This document shows, piece by piece, positions 1 to 8,800 of a stretch of DNA of 18,979 nt (position 1 is the first letter of the stretch; each line of letters starts with the position of its first letter). Origin of the DNA: Bacteroidia bacterium (GTDB lineage: Bacteria > Bacteroidota > Bacteroidia > JAESSM01 > NORP286); assembly GCA_016764115.1 (NCBI GenBank), contig JAESSM010000044.1, positions 1-18,979 on the forward strand. The letters are read 5' to 3'. The notes under the pieces were generated by a model. The model did no database searches, had not been told where the DNA came from, and saw only the letters and a program-made list of their open reading frames with translations. The position numbers and the translations under genes were made by a program.

Positions 1-1
1 G

Positions 2-994
2 CAAAACATCGCAAATGTTATCAACTGCTCCACCAACGAAGTATGGTTCACATCCGGTGGTACAGAATCTAATAATTGGCTGTTAAAGGGTTTGGTTCAA
101 CCCGCTTTAAAAAATGGAAAAAAACATTTTGTTATTTCTTCTATAGAGCATAAATCAATACTGAGAACTGCCAAATATATAAGTGATTCTTATAACATAG
201 ATCTAACTCTTTTACCCGTTAATACTGATGGCATAGTTGAATTGAACGACTTAAAAAATGCCATAAGAGAAGATACTTATTTAGTATCTGTAATGCTTGC
301 CAATAATGAGACAGGCATTATACAACCTATCAAAGAAATTGCCCAAATTTGTAAAGAGAAAAACGTCATTTGTCATACAGATGCCGTATGTTCTTTAGGA
401 AAAATGCCCATAGATTTTAAGGCTTTGGGGGTAGATTCCATGTCATTCTCTGCACATAAACTATACTCCCCTAAGGGTGTAGGAGTGTTGATATTAAAAG
501 AAAATATTGAGATTGACCCTTTAATTCACGGGTGCGGACAGCAATGTGGTATGCGTAATGGTACTGAAAATGCAGCCGGAGCAGCTGCATTCGGAAAGGC
601 ATTGGAGTTATTACAACAAGGAGAATTTGCAAATCAAACATCTTCAGAAGAATTATCTGCAGTGTTAAAACTTGGCTTACAAGAATCGTTTAATGACCGT
701 GTTACATTTCATGGAAATGGAGATAGATTATCAAATACTATTTCAGCGACTTTTGAAGGAATGTCAGCTGATTTTCTTCAAACTGAACTGTCCAATCATG
801 GCATTTGTGTTTCTGCCGGAGCAGCAGCAACAACCGGTGATCCCTCGCATGTGCTAACAGCAATGAAAATTTCAAAAGAAGTTGCTCAGTCAACTTTAAG
901 AATTAGTTTTGGTTGGGGAACCACAAAAGAAGACATCAGTTATTTTGTAAATACCATTTCCAAAATTTATGAAACTGAAAAAGTATTATCATGA
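2..994 (+). CDS. NifS/IscS-like PLP enzyme without the catalytic cysteine, 5' end cut by window edge
   Basis: Fold-type I PLP enzyme (aminotransferase class V, cysteine desulfurase family). The frame is open from base 2, so the N-terminus lies outside the window; a TTG at 92 is internal. Seen: GGTESNN (PLP phosphate loop) near 56-76, ANNETG near 299-316, HTDAV at 374-388, and SAHK with the PLP-binding lysine at codon 458-460. RNGTEN and PSHVL follow. Odd: where desulfurases read SSGSAC, this protein reads SAGAAA, so the persulfide-forming cysteine is alanine (codon 827-829), and the loop to PSHVL is about two residues short. The position of the PLP-contacting Gln (IscS Q183) is Cys (389-391), and the IscS His104 position is Leu (296-298). 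It overlaps the cysteine dioxygenase gene by ATGA at 991-994. Classical desulfurase activity for Fe-S assembly is unlikely; cysteine sulfinate desulfinase, selenocysteine lyase or cystine lyase activity is inferred as more plausible. Confidence 0.88.
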   Translation, partial: QNIANVINCSTNEVWFTSGGTESNNWLLKGLVQPALKNGKKHFVISSIEHKSILRTAKYISDSYNIDLTLLPVNTDGIVELNDLKNAIREDTYLVSVMLANNETGIIQPIKEIAQICKEKNVICHTDAVCSLGKMPIDFKALGVDSMSFSAHKLYSPKGVGVLILKENIEIDPLIHGCGQQCGMRNGTENAAGAAAFGKALELLQQGEFANQTSSEELSAVLKLGLQESFNDRVTFHGNGDRLSNTISATFEGMSADFLQTELSNHGICVSAGAAATTGDPSHVLTAMKISKEVAQSTLRISFGWGTTKEDISYFVNTISKIYETEKVLS

Positions 995-1554
995 TTGACA
1001 ATATCCTAACCATTAAATCCGTAGAAACCCTGGTCAATTCACTTGATCCTGAAGTGAAGAATTTTGTGGAGTATGGCAATGTTATGAATGCCATTGATAT
1101 GGACGAAAACGATTTGAAGCCATATTGTCATTGGCGAAAGGAATTTTACACAAGAAACCTTATTGAAAGAACTAAAGCATATGAGTTAATTGTGCTTTGT
1201 TGGGATGTTGGACAATACAGCCCTATCCATAACCATGAGGGTCAAGATTGCTGGATGTATATTGCTAAAGGCCAAATGGAAGAGGTTCAATATAAAATTG
1301 AATCTGAAGAAAACGACAACTGCGTTTTAAAAGAAACTAACGAAACAATCTTTGCTAAAGGGCAAGTAGCATACATTCACGATGGTATCGGTTTACACAT
1401 CATTAAGAATTCAGGAAAAGAACCTGCAATTACAATTCATCTATACGCAAATCCAATAAATTTTTGCAACGTTTACGATCTGGAAAAAGGGAAAATAAAT
1501 AAACGAAAATTGACTTATTTCTCTGAAAAAGGGGAATTAACCAGCAATTCCTAA
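991..1554 (+). CDS. Cysteine dioxygenase
   Basis: Cupin-fold, non-haem iron enzyme that oxidises L-cysteine with O2 to cysteine sulfinate; cytoplasmic, no signal peptide. At 187 residues it is close to the roughly 200 of mammalian CDO. Seen: YTRNL, with Arg55 matching the carboxylate-binding Arg60 of rat CDO; the metal pair His80 and His82 in SPIHNH; the third ligand His136 in GLHIIKN; Tyr152 in IHLY at the position of rat Tyr157. Cys87 lies at the position of rat Cys93, so both residues of the Cys-Tyr thioether cofactor of animal CDOs are present, whereas many bacterial CDOs have Gly there (family knowledge). The arginine favours a true cysteine dioxygenase over the mercaptopropionate dioxygenase branch. 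The ATGA overlap with the PLP enzyme gene indicates translational coupling and a joint role in cysteine or sulfinate catabolism. Confidence 0.9.
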   Translation: MIDNILTIKSVETLVNSLDPEVKNFVEYGNVMNAIDMDENDLKPYCHWRKEFYTRNLIERTKAYELIVLCWDVGQYSPIHNHEGQDCWMYIAKGQMEEVQYKIESEENDNCVLKETNETIFAKGQVAYIHDGIGLHIIKNSGKEPAITIHLYANPINFCNVYDLEKGKINKRKLTYFSEKGELTSNS

Positions 1555-1560
1555 GTCGGG

Positions 1561-1634
1561 TATTCGTAAAATCGTTAATTCGTAATTTGTAGATATTAGT
1601 ATCATTTGTATTCATTAGTATATTCGCATTATTA
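1561..1634. repeat. AT-rich intergenic run of short repeated words
   Basis: Between the dioxygenase gene and the DUF368 gene the sequence reuses the words ATTCGTAA, TTCGTAAT, ATTAGTAT (1595-1602 and 1614-1621) and TATTCG (1561 and near 1621). It has no credible coding potential. It looks like degenerate short-word repeats of the kind dispersed in Bacteroidota intergenic DNA, but family membership cannot be shown from one copy. Confidence 0.3.
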
Positions 1635-1690
1635 GAAAAACAAGTACTACTCAGTTATAAACTACAATTGTCCCCGATCCGGTTCCTTTT

Positions 1691-2701
1691 ATGAAAAATT
1701 TTAAATACTACATTTCTGTTGCCATAAAAGCAATGGCTATGGGAGCAGCAGACGTAATTCCAGGAGTTTCCGGAGGCACCATCGCTTTCATTACAGGTAT
1801 TTATGAAAAGCTCATTGGAAGCTTAAACAGCGTTGATCTAGAGGCTGTTAAACTTTTATTTACAGGGAAATGGAAAGCATTAGAAGAAAAAATTAATGGC
1901 TACTTTCTAATTGCATTGGTGTCTGGAATCTTGTTGGCTGTACTTTCCTTAGCCAAATTGATAAAATTTTTACTCTCAAATCATGAAATAGCACTGTGGT
2001 CGTTCTTTTTTGGGTTAATAGTTGCCTCTACATTTGTAATTGGGAAAACCATCAAGTGGGAAATTAAAGATTTCATCGGATTAATTGCTGGGGCTGCAAT
2101 TGCATTTTATTTAACAACTGTTTCCCCTATTGATATGCCCGACACACCATTATATTTGTTTTTTGCAGGAGTCATTTCAATAATTGCCATGATCCTTCCG
2201 GGTATTTCTGGCTCATTCATCCTGGTAATTCTAGGTAAATATAAATACATCATTAGTATTGTTTCAGATATTAGTGAAGGGTTAAAAGGAATAATTAGTT
2301 CTGTGATAAAAGGTGACTTTAACGGGATTCCTCCTTATTGGGCAAGTATGGACGTTCTGACCTTGCTTATATTTTGGCTAGGAACCCTAACCGGTATTCT
2401 AGGATTTTCAAGAGTTCTCAACTGGTTATTTTCAAAATTCAGAAACCTTACAATTGCATTACTTACAGGTTTTATGATTGGCTCACTCAATAAAGTATGG
2501 CCATGGAAACATACTATATCAATATATACCGATAGGCATGGAAATGTTAGGCCGCTTGTTCAGGAAAGTGTTTTGCCCGGTACATTCAATGAACTTACAG
2601 GAAACGAATCATTTCTTTCAACTGCATTGGGACTAGCCATATTAGGGTTTGCTATAGTTTTTATTTTAGAATATGTTTCAAATAAGAAAAAGCTTGCCTG
2701 A
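1691..2701 (+). CDS. DUF368 family polyprenyl-phosphate transporter (PopT-type)
   Basis: Integral inner-membrane protein of 336 residues with about eight or nine hydrophobic segments. Two related signature loops are visible: ADVIPGVSGGT around residue 20-30 and ILPGISGSF around residue 160-170. This internal repeat is diagnostic of DUF368. Members have been shown in other bacteria to recycle undecaprenyl phosphate from the outer to the inner face of the cytoplasmic membrane, supplying the carrier for peptidoglycan and surface polysaccharides; assigning that role here is by family. The ATG at 1691 puts the first signature at its usual distance from the N-terminus. The stop TGA (2699-2701) shares its last base with the ATG of aroE, so the two are probably one transcription unit. 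No convincing promoter was found; TACAATTG at 1663-1670 is one base off the Bacteroidota -7 consensus. Confidence 0.87.
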   Translation: MKNFKYYISVAIKAMAMGAADVIPGVSGGTIAFITGIYEKLIGSLNSVDLEAVKLLFTGKWKALEEKINGYFLIALVSGILLAVLSLAKLIKFLLSNHEIALWSFFFGLIVASTFVIGKTIKWEIKDFIGLIAGAAIAFYLTTVSPIDMPDTPLYLFFAGVISIIAMILPGISGSFILVILGKYKYIISIVSDISEGLKGIISSVIKGDFNGIPPYWASMDVLTLLIFWLGTLTGILGFSRVLNWLFSKFRNLTIALLTGFMIGSLNKVWPWKHTISIYTDRHGNVRPLVQESVLPGTFNELTGNESFLSTALGLAILGFAIVFILEYVSNKKKLA

Positions 2702-3441
2702 TGAGACTTTTTGGCCTTATCGGTTATCCGCTTGAACATTCATTTTCTCAAAAACACTTCAGGACTAAATTCAAAGACAGCAACATATTAGATGTTGACT
2801 ATGAATTATATCCTATTGATACCATCGAAAAGTTTCCTTCAGTAATTACTACAAATCCTGGATTAGCTGGCCTCAATGTCACTATTCCTTACAAAGAACA
2901 AGTAATACAGTTCTTAGACGAATTAGATGAAACAGCAAGTGAAATAAATGCCGTTAACACGATCAAAATCCTTCGTGAAAATGATCACGTAAAAACAATT
3001 GGCTTCAATACAGATGCTTATGGATTTGAAATTTCCCTTAAACCACTTTTAAAGGCTCAACATAAAAATGCTTTGATACTTGGGTCAGGAGGTGCATCAA
3101 AGGCAGTTAGTTTTGTTTTACAAAAGCTGAACATTCCCTATCAAATTGTATCACGCGAATCCCATGCTGATCAATTATCTTATAGTGATCTTCCATACAT
3201 AATTAATGATCATCCCCTCATCGTCAATACAACTCCTGTAGGAACATTTCCCGATACACAACACTCTCCCAATATTCCTTACGATTTGCTTGATGAAAAT
3301 TATTTATTGTATGACCTCATTTACAATCCAGAAGAAACTGAATTTTTAAAACAGGGCAAGGCTCAGGGTGTCGTAATTAAAAATGGCCTGGAAATGCTGG
3401 AACTTCAAGCTGAAAAAGCATGGGAAATTTGGAATAATTGA
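2701..3441 (+). CDS. aroE: Shikimate dehydrogenase
   Basis: Catalyses NADPH-dependent reduction of 3-dehydroshikimate to shikimate in chorismate synthesis (cytoplasm). Seen in order: N-terminal substrate-binding GYPLEHSFS with Ser14 and Ser16; GLNVTIPYK with catalytic Lys65; EINAVNT; GFNTDAYG with catalytic Asp105; the nucleotide-binding glycine loop GSGGASK at about 128-134; NTTPVGTFP; DLIYNP; and C-terminal NGLEMLELQAEKAW. At 246 residues it is shorter than the roughly 270 of E. coli AroE, as is common in Bacteroidota. The ATG overlaps the DUF368 stop by one base, implying translational coupling. An aromatic biosynthesis gene tied to lipid-carrier recycling is probably an operon of convenience. 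Confidence 0.96.
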   Translation: MRLFGLIGYPLEHSFSQKHFRTKFKDSNILDVDYELYPIDTIEKFPSVITTNPGLAGLNVTIPYKEQVIQFLDELDETASEINAVNTIKILRENDHVKTIGFNTDAYGFEISLKPLLKAQHKNALILGSGGASKAVSFVLQKLNIPYQIVSRESHADQLSYSDLPYIINDHPLIVNTTPVGTFPDTQHSPNIPYDLLDENYLLYDLIYNPEETEFLKQGKAQGVVIKNGLEMLELQAEKAWEIWNN

Positions 3442-3478
3442 ATGCTATATAGAGGTTGCCTTAATAGTAAAAAATTCA

Positions 3479-3507
3479 TGTCATCCTTCACTATGTTCAG
3501 GATGACA
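3479..3507. repeat. Inverted repeat TGTCATCCT / AGGATGACA
   Basis: A perfect 9-bp inverted repeat (3479-3487 and 3499-3507) with an 11-nt loop, 37 bp after the aroE stop. It is followed by A-rich rather than T-rich sequence on the plus strand, so it is a poor intrinsic terminator for aroE. The words resemble the GTCATCCTGAAC-type palindromic repeats found scattered in many Bacteroidota genomes; that is recollection, not a search. Confidence 0.5.
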
Positions 3508-3607
3508 AAAAATGAGCTTTAGAGATAGGCACTGGTCAAAATAACACGGGTTATTAACTTACCTGAATTCATTTTTAATTATTTTGTAAATTGACTTGAA
3601 TTATCCT

Positions 3608-5638
3608 ATGAAATTCGATCTTACATCTGAATTTAAACCTACAGGAGATCAACCTGACGCTATTGAGCAATTGAGCTCGGGAATTGAAAGTGGTGAAAAG
3701 TATCAAACTCTTCTTGGTGTTACCGGTTCAGGAAAAACATTTACTATTGCTAATGTTGTTCAAGAGGTCCAACGACCAACATTAGTTTTAAGTCATAATA
3801 AAACATTAGCAGCTCAACTTTATGGTGAGTTCAAGAGCTTTTTCCCTAACAATGCTGTAGAGTACTTTGTTTCCTACTATGATTATTATCAACCTGAAGC
3901 TTATGTCCCGTCTATTGATCTTTATATTGAAAAAGATGCTTCGATCAATGAAGAAATTGAAAAACTACGATTAAGAACCACTTCCTATTTAATGTCAGGA
4001 AGGAGAGATGTCCTAGTGGTATCTTCAGTATCCTGCATTTATGGTATTGGCAATCCTGAAGATGTTAATCAAAATGTAATTCATATAAAAGCAGGGCAAA
4101 CTATAAGTCGAAATCAATTTCTATTTGATTTGGTAGACATCCTTTATTCCAGGACTGAAATCGAAATGAAAAGGGGAAACTTCAGGGTAAAAGGAGATAC
4201 TGTTGATATATATCTTGCTTACGCAGATTACGCTTACCGCATAACTTTTTGGGGTGATGATATTGAAACCATCGAAAGTTTTGATCCGGAAACAGGAAAA
4301 ACCATCAACCAATGGGATGAAGCCAACATTTATCCGGCAAATATTTTTGTTACTTCTAAAGACAAAATGAAAGATACCATCAGGCAAGTTCAAGATGATA
4401 TGGTAAAGCAAGTTGAATATTTTAACTCCATTGGTAAAGGATTAGAGGCAAAGAGATTGGAAGAACGAGTGACTTATGATTTAGAAATGATGAGAGAGCT
4501 GGGGTATTGTTCGGGTATAGAAAATTACTCACGATATTTTGACGGCAGACAATCCGGATCAAGGCCTTTCTGTTTATTAGATTATTTTCCTGATGACTTT
4601 CTTGTCGTAATAGATGAAAGTCATGTTACATTACCACAAGTAAGAGCTATGTTTGGTGGAGATAGATCAAGAAAAAGCAATCTAGTTGAACATGGTTTCA
4701 GACTCCCTGCAGCAATGGACAACCGGCCCCTGAAATTTGAAGAATTTGAAGCAGTTGCTAATCAGATAATTTATGTAAGTGCTACCCCTGCAGATTATGA
4801 GCTCGAAAAATCTGAAGGAATAATTGTAGAGCAAGTAATTCGCCCTACAGGTTTGCTTGACCCAATAGTTGATATCAGGCCATGCACTACTCAGGTTGAT
4901 GACCTTTTGGACGAAATAAATGAACGAGTCATGCAGAAAGAAAGAGTGCTCGTTACAACATTGACCAAAAGAATGGCGGAAGAATTATCTAAATACCTGG
5001 ACAGGATGGGTGTAAAATGCAGATATATTCATTCAGAAGTAGATACACTTGAGCGGGTTGAAATATTAAGGGAATTGAGATTAGGAGTATTTGACGTACT
5101 AGTTGGGATAAATCTTTTGAGAGAAGGATTAGACCTGCCGGAAGTTTCTCTCGTTGCGATACTTGATGCAGATAAGGAAGATTTTTTACGCTCTGAAAGA
5201 GCATTGATTCAAACCTCTGGGAGAGCCGCAAGAAATATTAATGGGAAAGTGATCATGTATGCTGATACTATTACAAATTCCATGCAAAGGGCAATTGATG
5301 AAACCAATCGTAGAAGGGAGAAACAAGTTGCTTATAACAATGAACATAATATCACTCCTAGAGCAATAATCAAATCCAAGGAATCTATTATGGAGCAAAC
5401 TTCAATAATTGATAACAAATCAGGATCAAAGAAAAAAGGCAAAGCTTATATTGAAAATACAGAAATAAGCATGGCTGCTGATCCCGTAGTACAATACATG
5501 AGTAAACCGGAGCTAGAGAAACTGATCAATGAAACAAAAAGGAAAATGGAAAAGGCAGCAAAAGACCTTGATTTTGTAGAAGCTGCTAAATTGAGAGATG
5601 AAATGTTTGCTTTGGAAAAGTTGTTTAAGTCAAAATAA
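3608..5638 (+). CDS. uvrB: Excinuclease ABC subunit B
   Basis: Damage-verifying helicase-like subunit of UvrABC nucleotide excision repair, acting with UvrA and UvrC on DNA. The 676 residues match the family (about 670). Seen: N-terminal FKPTGDQP; Walker A GVTGSGKT at 37-44; the beta-hairpin region YYDYYQPEAYVP that clamps DNA; DESH at 336-339 (Walker B); VSATP; helicase motifs HSEVDTLER, GINLLREGLDLPEVS and QTSGRAARN; and a C-terminal UVR motif (about 635-672) that contacts UvrC. I chose ATG 3608 because the protein then begins MKFDLTSEFKPTGDQP like relatives; the in-frame TTG at 3596 would add four residues. It is transcribed away from aroE after a 166-bp gap, so probably independently. No SOS box is recognisable. 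Confidence 0.97.
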   Translation: MKFDLTSEFKPTGDQPDAIEQLSSGIESGEKYQTLLGVTGSGKTFTIANVVQEVQRPTLVLSHNKTLAAQLYGEFKSFFPNNAVEYFVSYYDYYQPEAYVPSIDLYIEKDASINEEIEKLRLRTTSYLMSGRRDVLVVSSVSCIYGIGNPEDVNQNVIHIKAGQTISRNQFLFDLVDILYSRTEIEMKRGNFRVKGDTVDIYLAYADYAYRITFWGDDIETIESFDPETGKTINQWDEANIYPANIFVTSKDKMKDTIRQVQDDMVKQVEYFNSIGKGLEAKRLEERVTYDLEMMRELGYCSGIENYSRYFDGRQSGSRPFCLLDYFPDDFLVVIDESHVTLPQVRAMFGGDRSRKSNLVEHGFRLPAAMDNRPLKFEEFEAVANQIIYVSATPADYELEKSEGIIVEQVIRPTGLLDPIVDIRPCTTQVDDLLDEINERVMQKERVLVTTLTKRMAEELSKYLDRMGVKCRYIHSEVDTLERVEILRELRLGVFDVLVGINLLREGLDLPEVSLVAILDADKEDFLRSERALIQTSGRAARNINGKVIMYADTITNSMQRAIDETNRRREKQVAYNNEHNITPRAIIKSKESIMEQTSIIDNKSGSKKKGKAYIENTEISMAADPVVQYMSKPELEKLINETKRKMEKAAKDLDFVEAAKLRDEMFALEKLFKSK

Positions 5639-5643
5639 AATGA

Positions 5644-5860
5644 TCACCAGATCATCACTTTGCATATTACAAACACCCTACCAAGTCATTACCCGGTAAG
5701 GATTATCCTTTAAGTGGTATCAATTACACATTGTTTGAACAAGATTATTATGAAAAACTATAGAGGAAATAGTTAGAATCGAGTTACTTCTGCTTAACAT
5801 TCTTTTTTAATGGAAAAGCGTATATTGAAAATGAAGAAATCTGTGAACATTAGTTGTAAG
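5644..5860 (+). pseudogene. Possible decayed coding remnant after uvrB
   Basis: Frame 1 reads 39 sense codons with protein-like composition (SPDHHFAYYKHP, then LSGINYTLFEQDYYEKL) with no start codon and a TAG at 5761. After another TAG at 5770 the same frame continues to GKAYIENEEICEH and a stop at 5858. The last part echoes uvrB: bases 5812-5840 match 5441-5469 at about 25 of 29 positions, and both translate as GKAYIEN. This may be a broken gene or a partial uvrB duplication. I do not recognise a family for the first part, and chance is possible in such AT-rich DNA. Confidence 0.22.
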
Positions 5861-5891
5861 GAACAGCATTAGTTATTTATTTTTATTTGTG

Positions 5892-8800
5892 ATGCAAACC
5901 ATCAAGATTTTTATATTCTTCTATTTCATTTGCACTACCAGCTTGATAGTTGCTCAACAATTACCTTTTTGGAATTATGGTGTGGATGATGGCCTGCCAA
6001 GCTCTAAGATCTACGGAATCATTCAAGATTCTAAAGGATTTATATGGATAGCTACTACTAATGGTGTTTGTCGTTTTGATGGAATTAAATTTACAACATT
6101 TACTATGAACAATGGAATACTGGATAATGAAGTCATTAAGATGTATGAAGATAAAGAAGAAAGAATTTGGATGATCTCTCTTTCCGGTAAGTTATCCTAT
6201 TACTATCAAAATAAGTTTTTCAACTATGATTCACTTGACATATTAAAAAGAGTTAGGGTATGTGGAATCATGCAAGATAGGAATCATAATTTATGGTTAG
6301 GTACCTGGAAAGCTGGTATTATTAAGATCACCCAAGATAGTGTGATCCAATTTTCAAATGAAAAGTTAAATTCAAAAGGTGCTATCGCTCCATATGTGGA
6401 AGACTCAACGGGTGCTATTTTGTGTGCTTCTTTCCTGGAATTTATAGTGATCACAGATTCTACTATAAATCACCATAGTTTCCAAGCTAACGATGTTAGC
6501 TACAATAGAAGAATTCTTCATAATCAGGATGATAATATTTATTATACAATAGGAGGAAGCATAATTAAGTTCAATAGAGAAAGTCAGGATGAATTAATTT
6601 GCAATATTAATAAAAACCTAAAGACCGAAAGTGATATCAGTTGGTTGGTTGAATACGAAAAGAATAATTACTGGGTAAGCACTTTCAATAATGGAGCATT
6701 ACAGATAAAAAATGGGTTTGAAAACTGGAATCAAGCACAGTACTATTTAGAGGACCAAAATTTATCTATGATCATTGCAGACCATGAAGAAAATATATGG
6801 TTTTCGACATTAGGTAATGGCCTTTACTTTTTACCAGCGAATTCAAGATATTGTATCAATTACAATAAAGAAACAGGGTTAATTGATAATAATATCAATT
6901 GTGTTACAAAAGATAAAGCAGGTCGTATCTTATTGGGTACAAGTAATGGAAATTTAAATTTCATTAATAATAATGAGGTAAAGGAGATCTTATTAAATCC
7001 GAGGCAAACTAATAGAACTGTAACCTGTATCTTGTCCCATTCCAATGGATCTACCTGGGTAGGTACTACACTCGGCATTATGATCTTAAAGGACAAAACC
7101 GTTGTAAAAGACTTTTTTACTTTTGTCGGAATAAAAGATTTACATGAAGATAAAAATGGTAATGTATGGGTAAGTACTTCATTTAGAGTATTTCATTTAG
7201 AAAATTTTGAGATTATAAAATTGCATCAGACAGCCCGTAATCATTGTATTTTTATTGATCATAGCAATAAAACCTGGATTGGTGGGGAAAATGGATTAAT
7301 GTACATTCAAAATGACTCCATCTATGTATTTAATGGGCTAAATGATGTATTTAACTACCAGGTAACTGACATTAAAGAATCATCCGATAGTACCCTATGG
7401 ATTGCTACTCAAGGAAACGGAATTGTAGGATTAAAAAAGCAAAAAATAAACTTCCACATAAAAGCTAAGGATGGATTAGTAAGTGATTTTTGCAACTCGC
7501 TGTTTGTGAATTCCGAGAAAAATGTATTGGTCGGTTCAAACTCAGGAATAAGCGACATAAGGTTTCATAATGATCGGGATAGACAGTTTAGCATAGAAAA
7601 TATCAATATCAGGAATGGCCTTATCTCAAATGAAGTTAGAGGGATCTTCAAACAAAATGATACTACCTGGATCACCACCAGAATGGGGGTAACCATGCTC
7701 TTTGAACAGTATCAGAAACATAAATTAAGCACCCCCTCAATCAATTTAACCGGTTTTAAGGTCAATAATATAGAGCTAAAAAGAGGCTCAAACATAGTAC
7801 TTGATCATGACATGAATGATATTCAATTTGATTTTGTTGGCATCTCTTATAAGAGCTACGGACAAATCAAGTACAAATATAAATTGATTGGAAGTGACAG
7901 TTCCTGGAAGTATACAAGCGCAACAACACTACACTTTCCTTCCTTGATACCAGGTAATTACGAATTTTCAGTCATTGCTCAGGATATTGAAGGCAAATGG
8001 AGTAAAATGTCCACTAATTTAAAATTTGTAATACTTCCCCCTTTTTGGCAAACTTGGTATTTCCAGGGTTCACTATCACTTTTGATCTTACTCAGTGGGG
8101 TGGGCTTTTACCGATGGAGAATAGCTAGTTTAAAGAGAGATAAGAAATTACTTCAGCAGAAAGTTGAAGAGAGAACAAAAGAGTTGGCTCAAAAGAATAA
8201 AGATATTACGGACAGCATTACTTATGCCAAGCAAATTCAAAGTGCAATTTTACCTCCATTAGAAAATATCTCAAGTATCATTAAAGACTACTTTGTTTTA
8301 TACAAACCCCGAGATATTGTCAGCGGTGATTTTTATTGGTTTCATAATATTGATCAAAACAAGTACATCATTGCTGCATGCGACTGCACTGGTCATGGAG
8401 TTCCGGGGAGCCTCATGTCAATGGTTGGGAATGATCTATTGAACCAAATTGTTGTTGAGAAGAGAGTAAGCGAACCTGGAGATATACTAGAGAAACTGCA
8501 CACAGGTATCAGAAGAGTTTTACGCCAGGATTCTATTGATGTAAAAGCCAGAGATGGAATGGACATGGCTCTTTGTATTATTGATATAAATAAGATGGAA
8601 TTTCAGTATTCCGGAGCACACAACCCTTTATTTTATGTTACTAAACACGAATTAATTGATATTCCGGAAACCAAAACTTTTAGGATACACGAATTCGATA
8701 GTGAATATAAATTATTGGAAGTTAAAGGAAATAAATATGGTATTGGTGGGGAAGTAATGGGTAAAGAAAGAAAATATGAAAGCCATTCTTTCAATTTTAA

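Noticed and set aside
1430..1615. Minus-strand 61-codon frame over the end of the dioxygenase gene
   Set aside because: It is antisense to a well-supported gene and runs into repetitive AT-rich DNA.
3596..3607. TTG start at 3596 for uvrB
   Set aside because: ATG 3608 gives the normal UvrB N-terminus; the extra four residues have no support.
4121..5398. Minus-strand open frames inside uvrB
   Set aside because: They are antisense to conserved UvrB motifs and have no recognisable domains.
5809..5871. 20-codon ORF starting ATG 5809
   Set aside because: It is too short, Lys-rich and without a ribosome-binding site; the overlapping frame that echoes uvrB explains the sequence at least as well.
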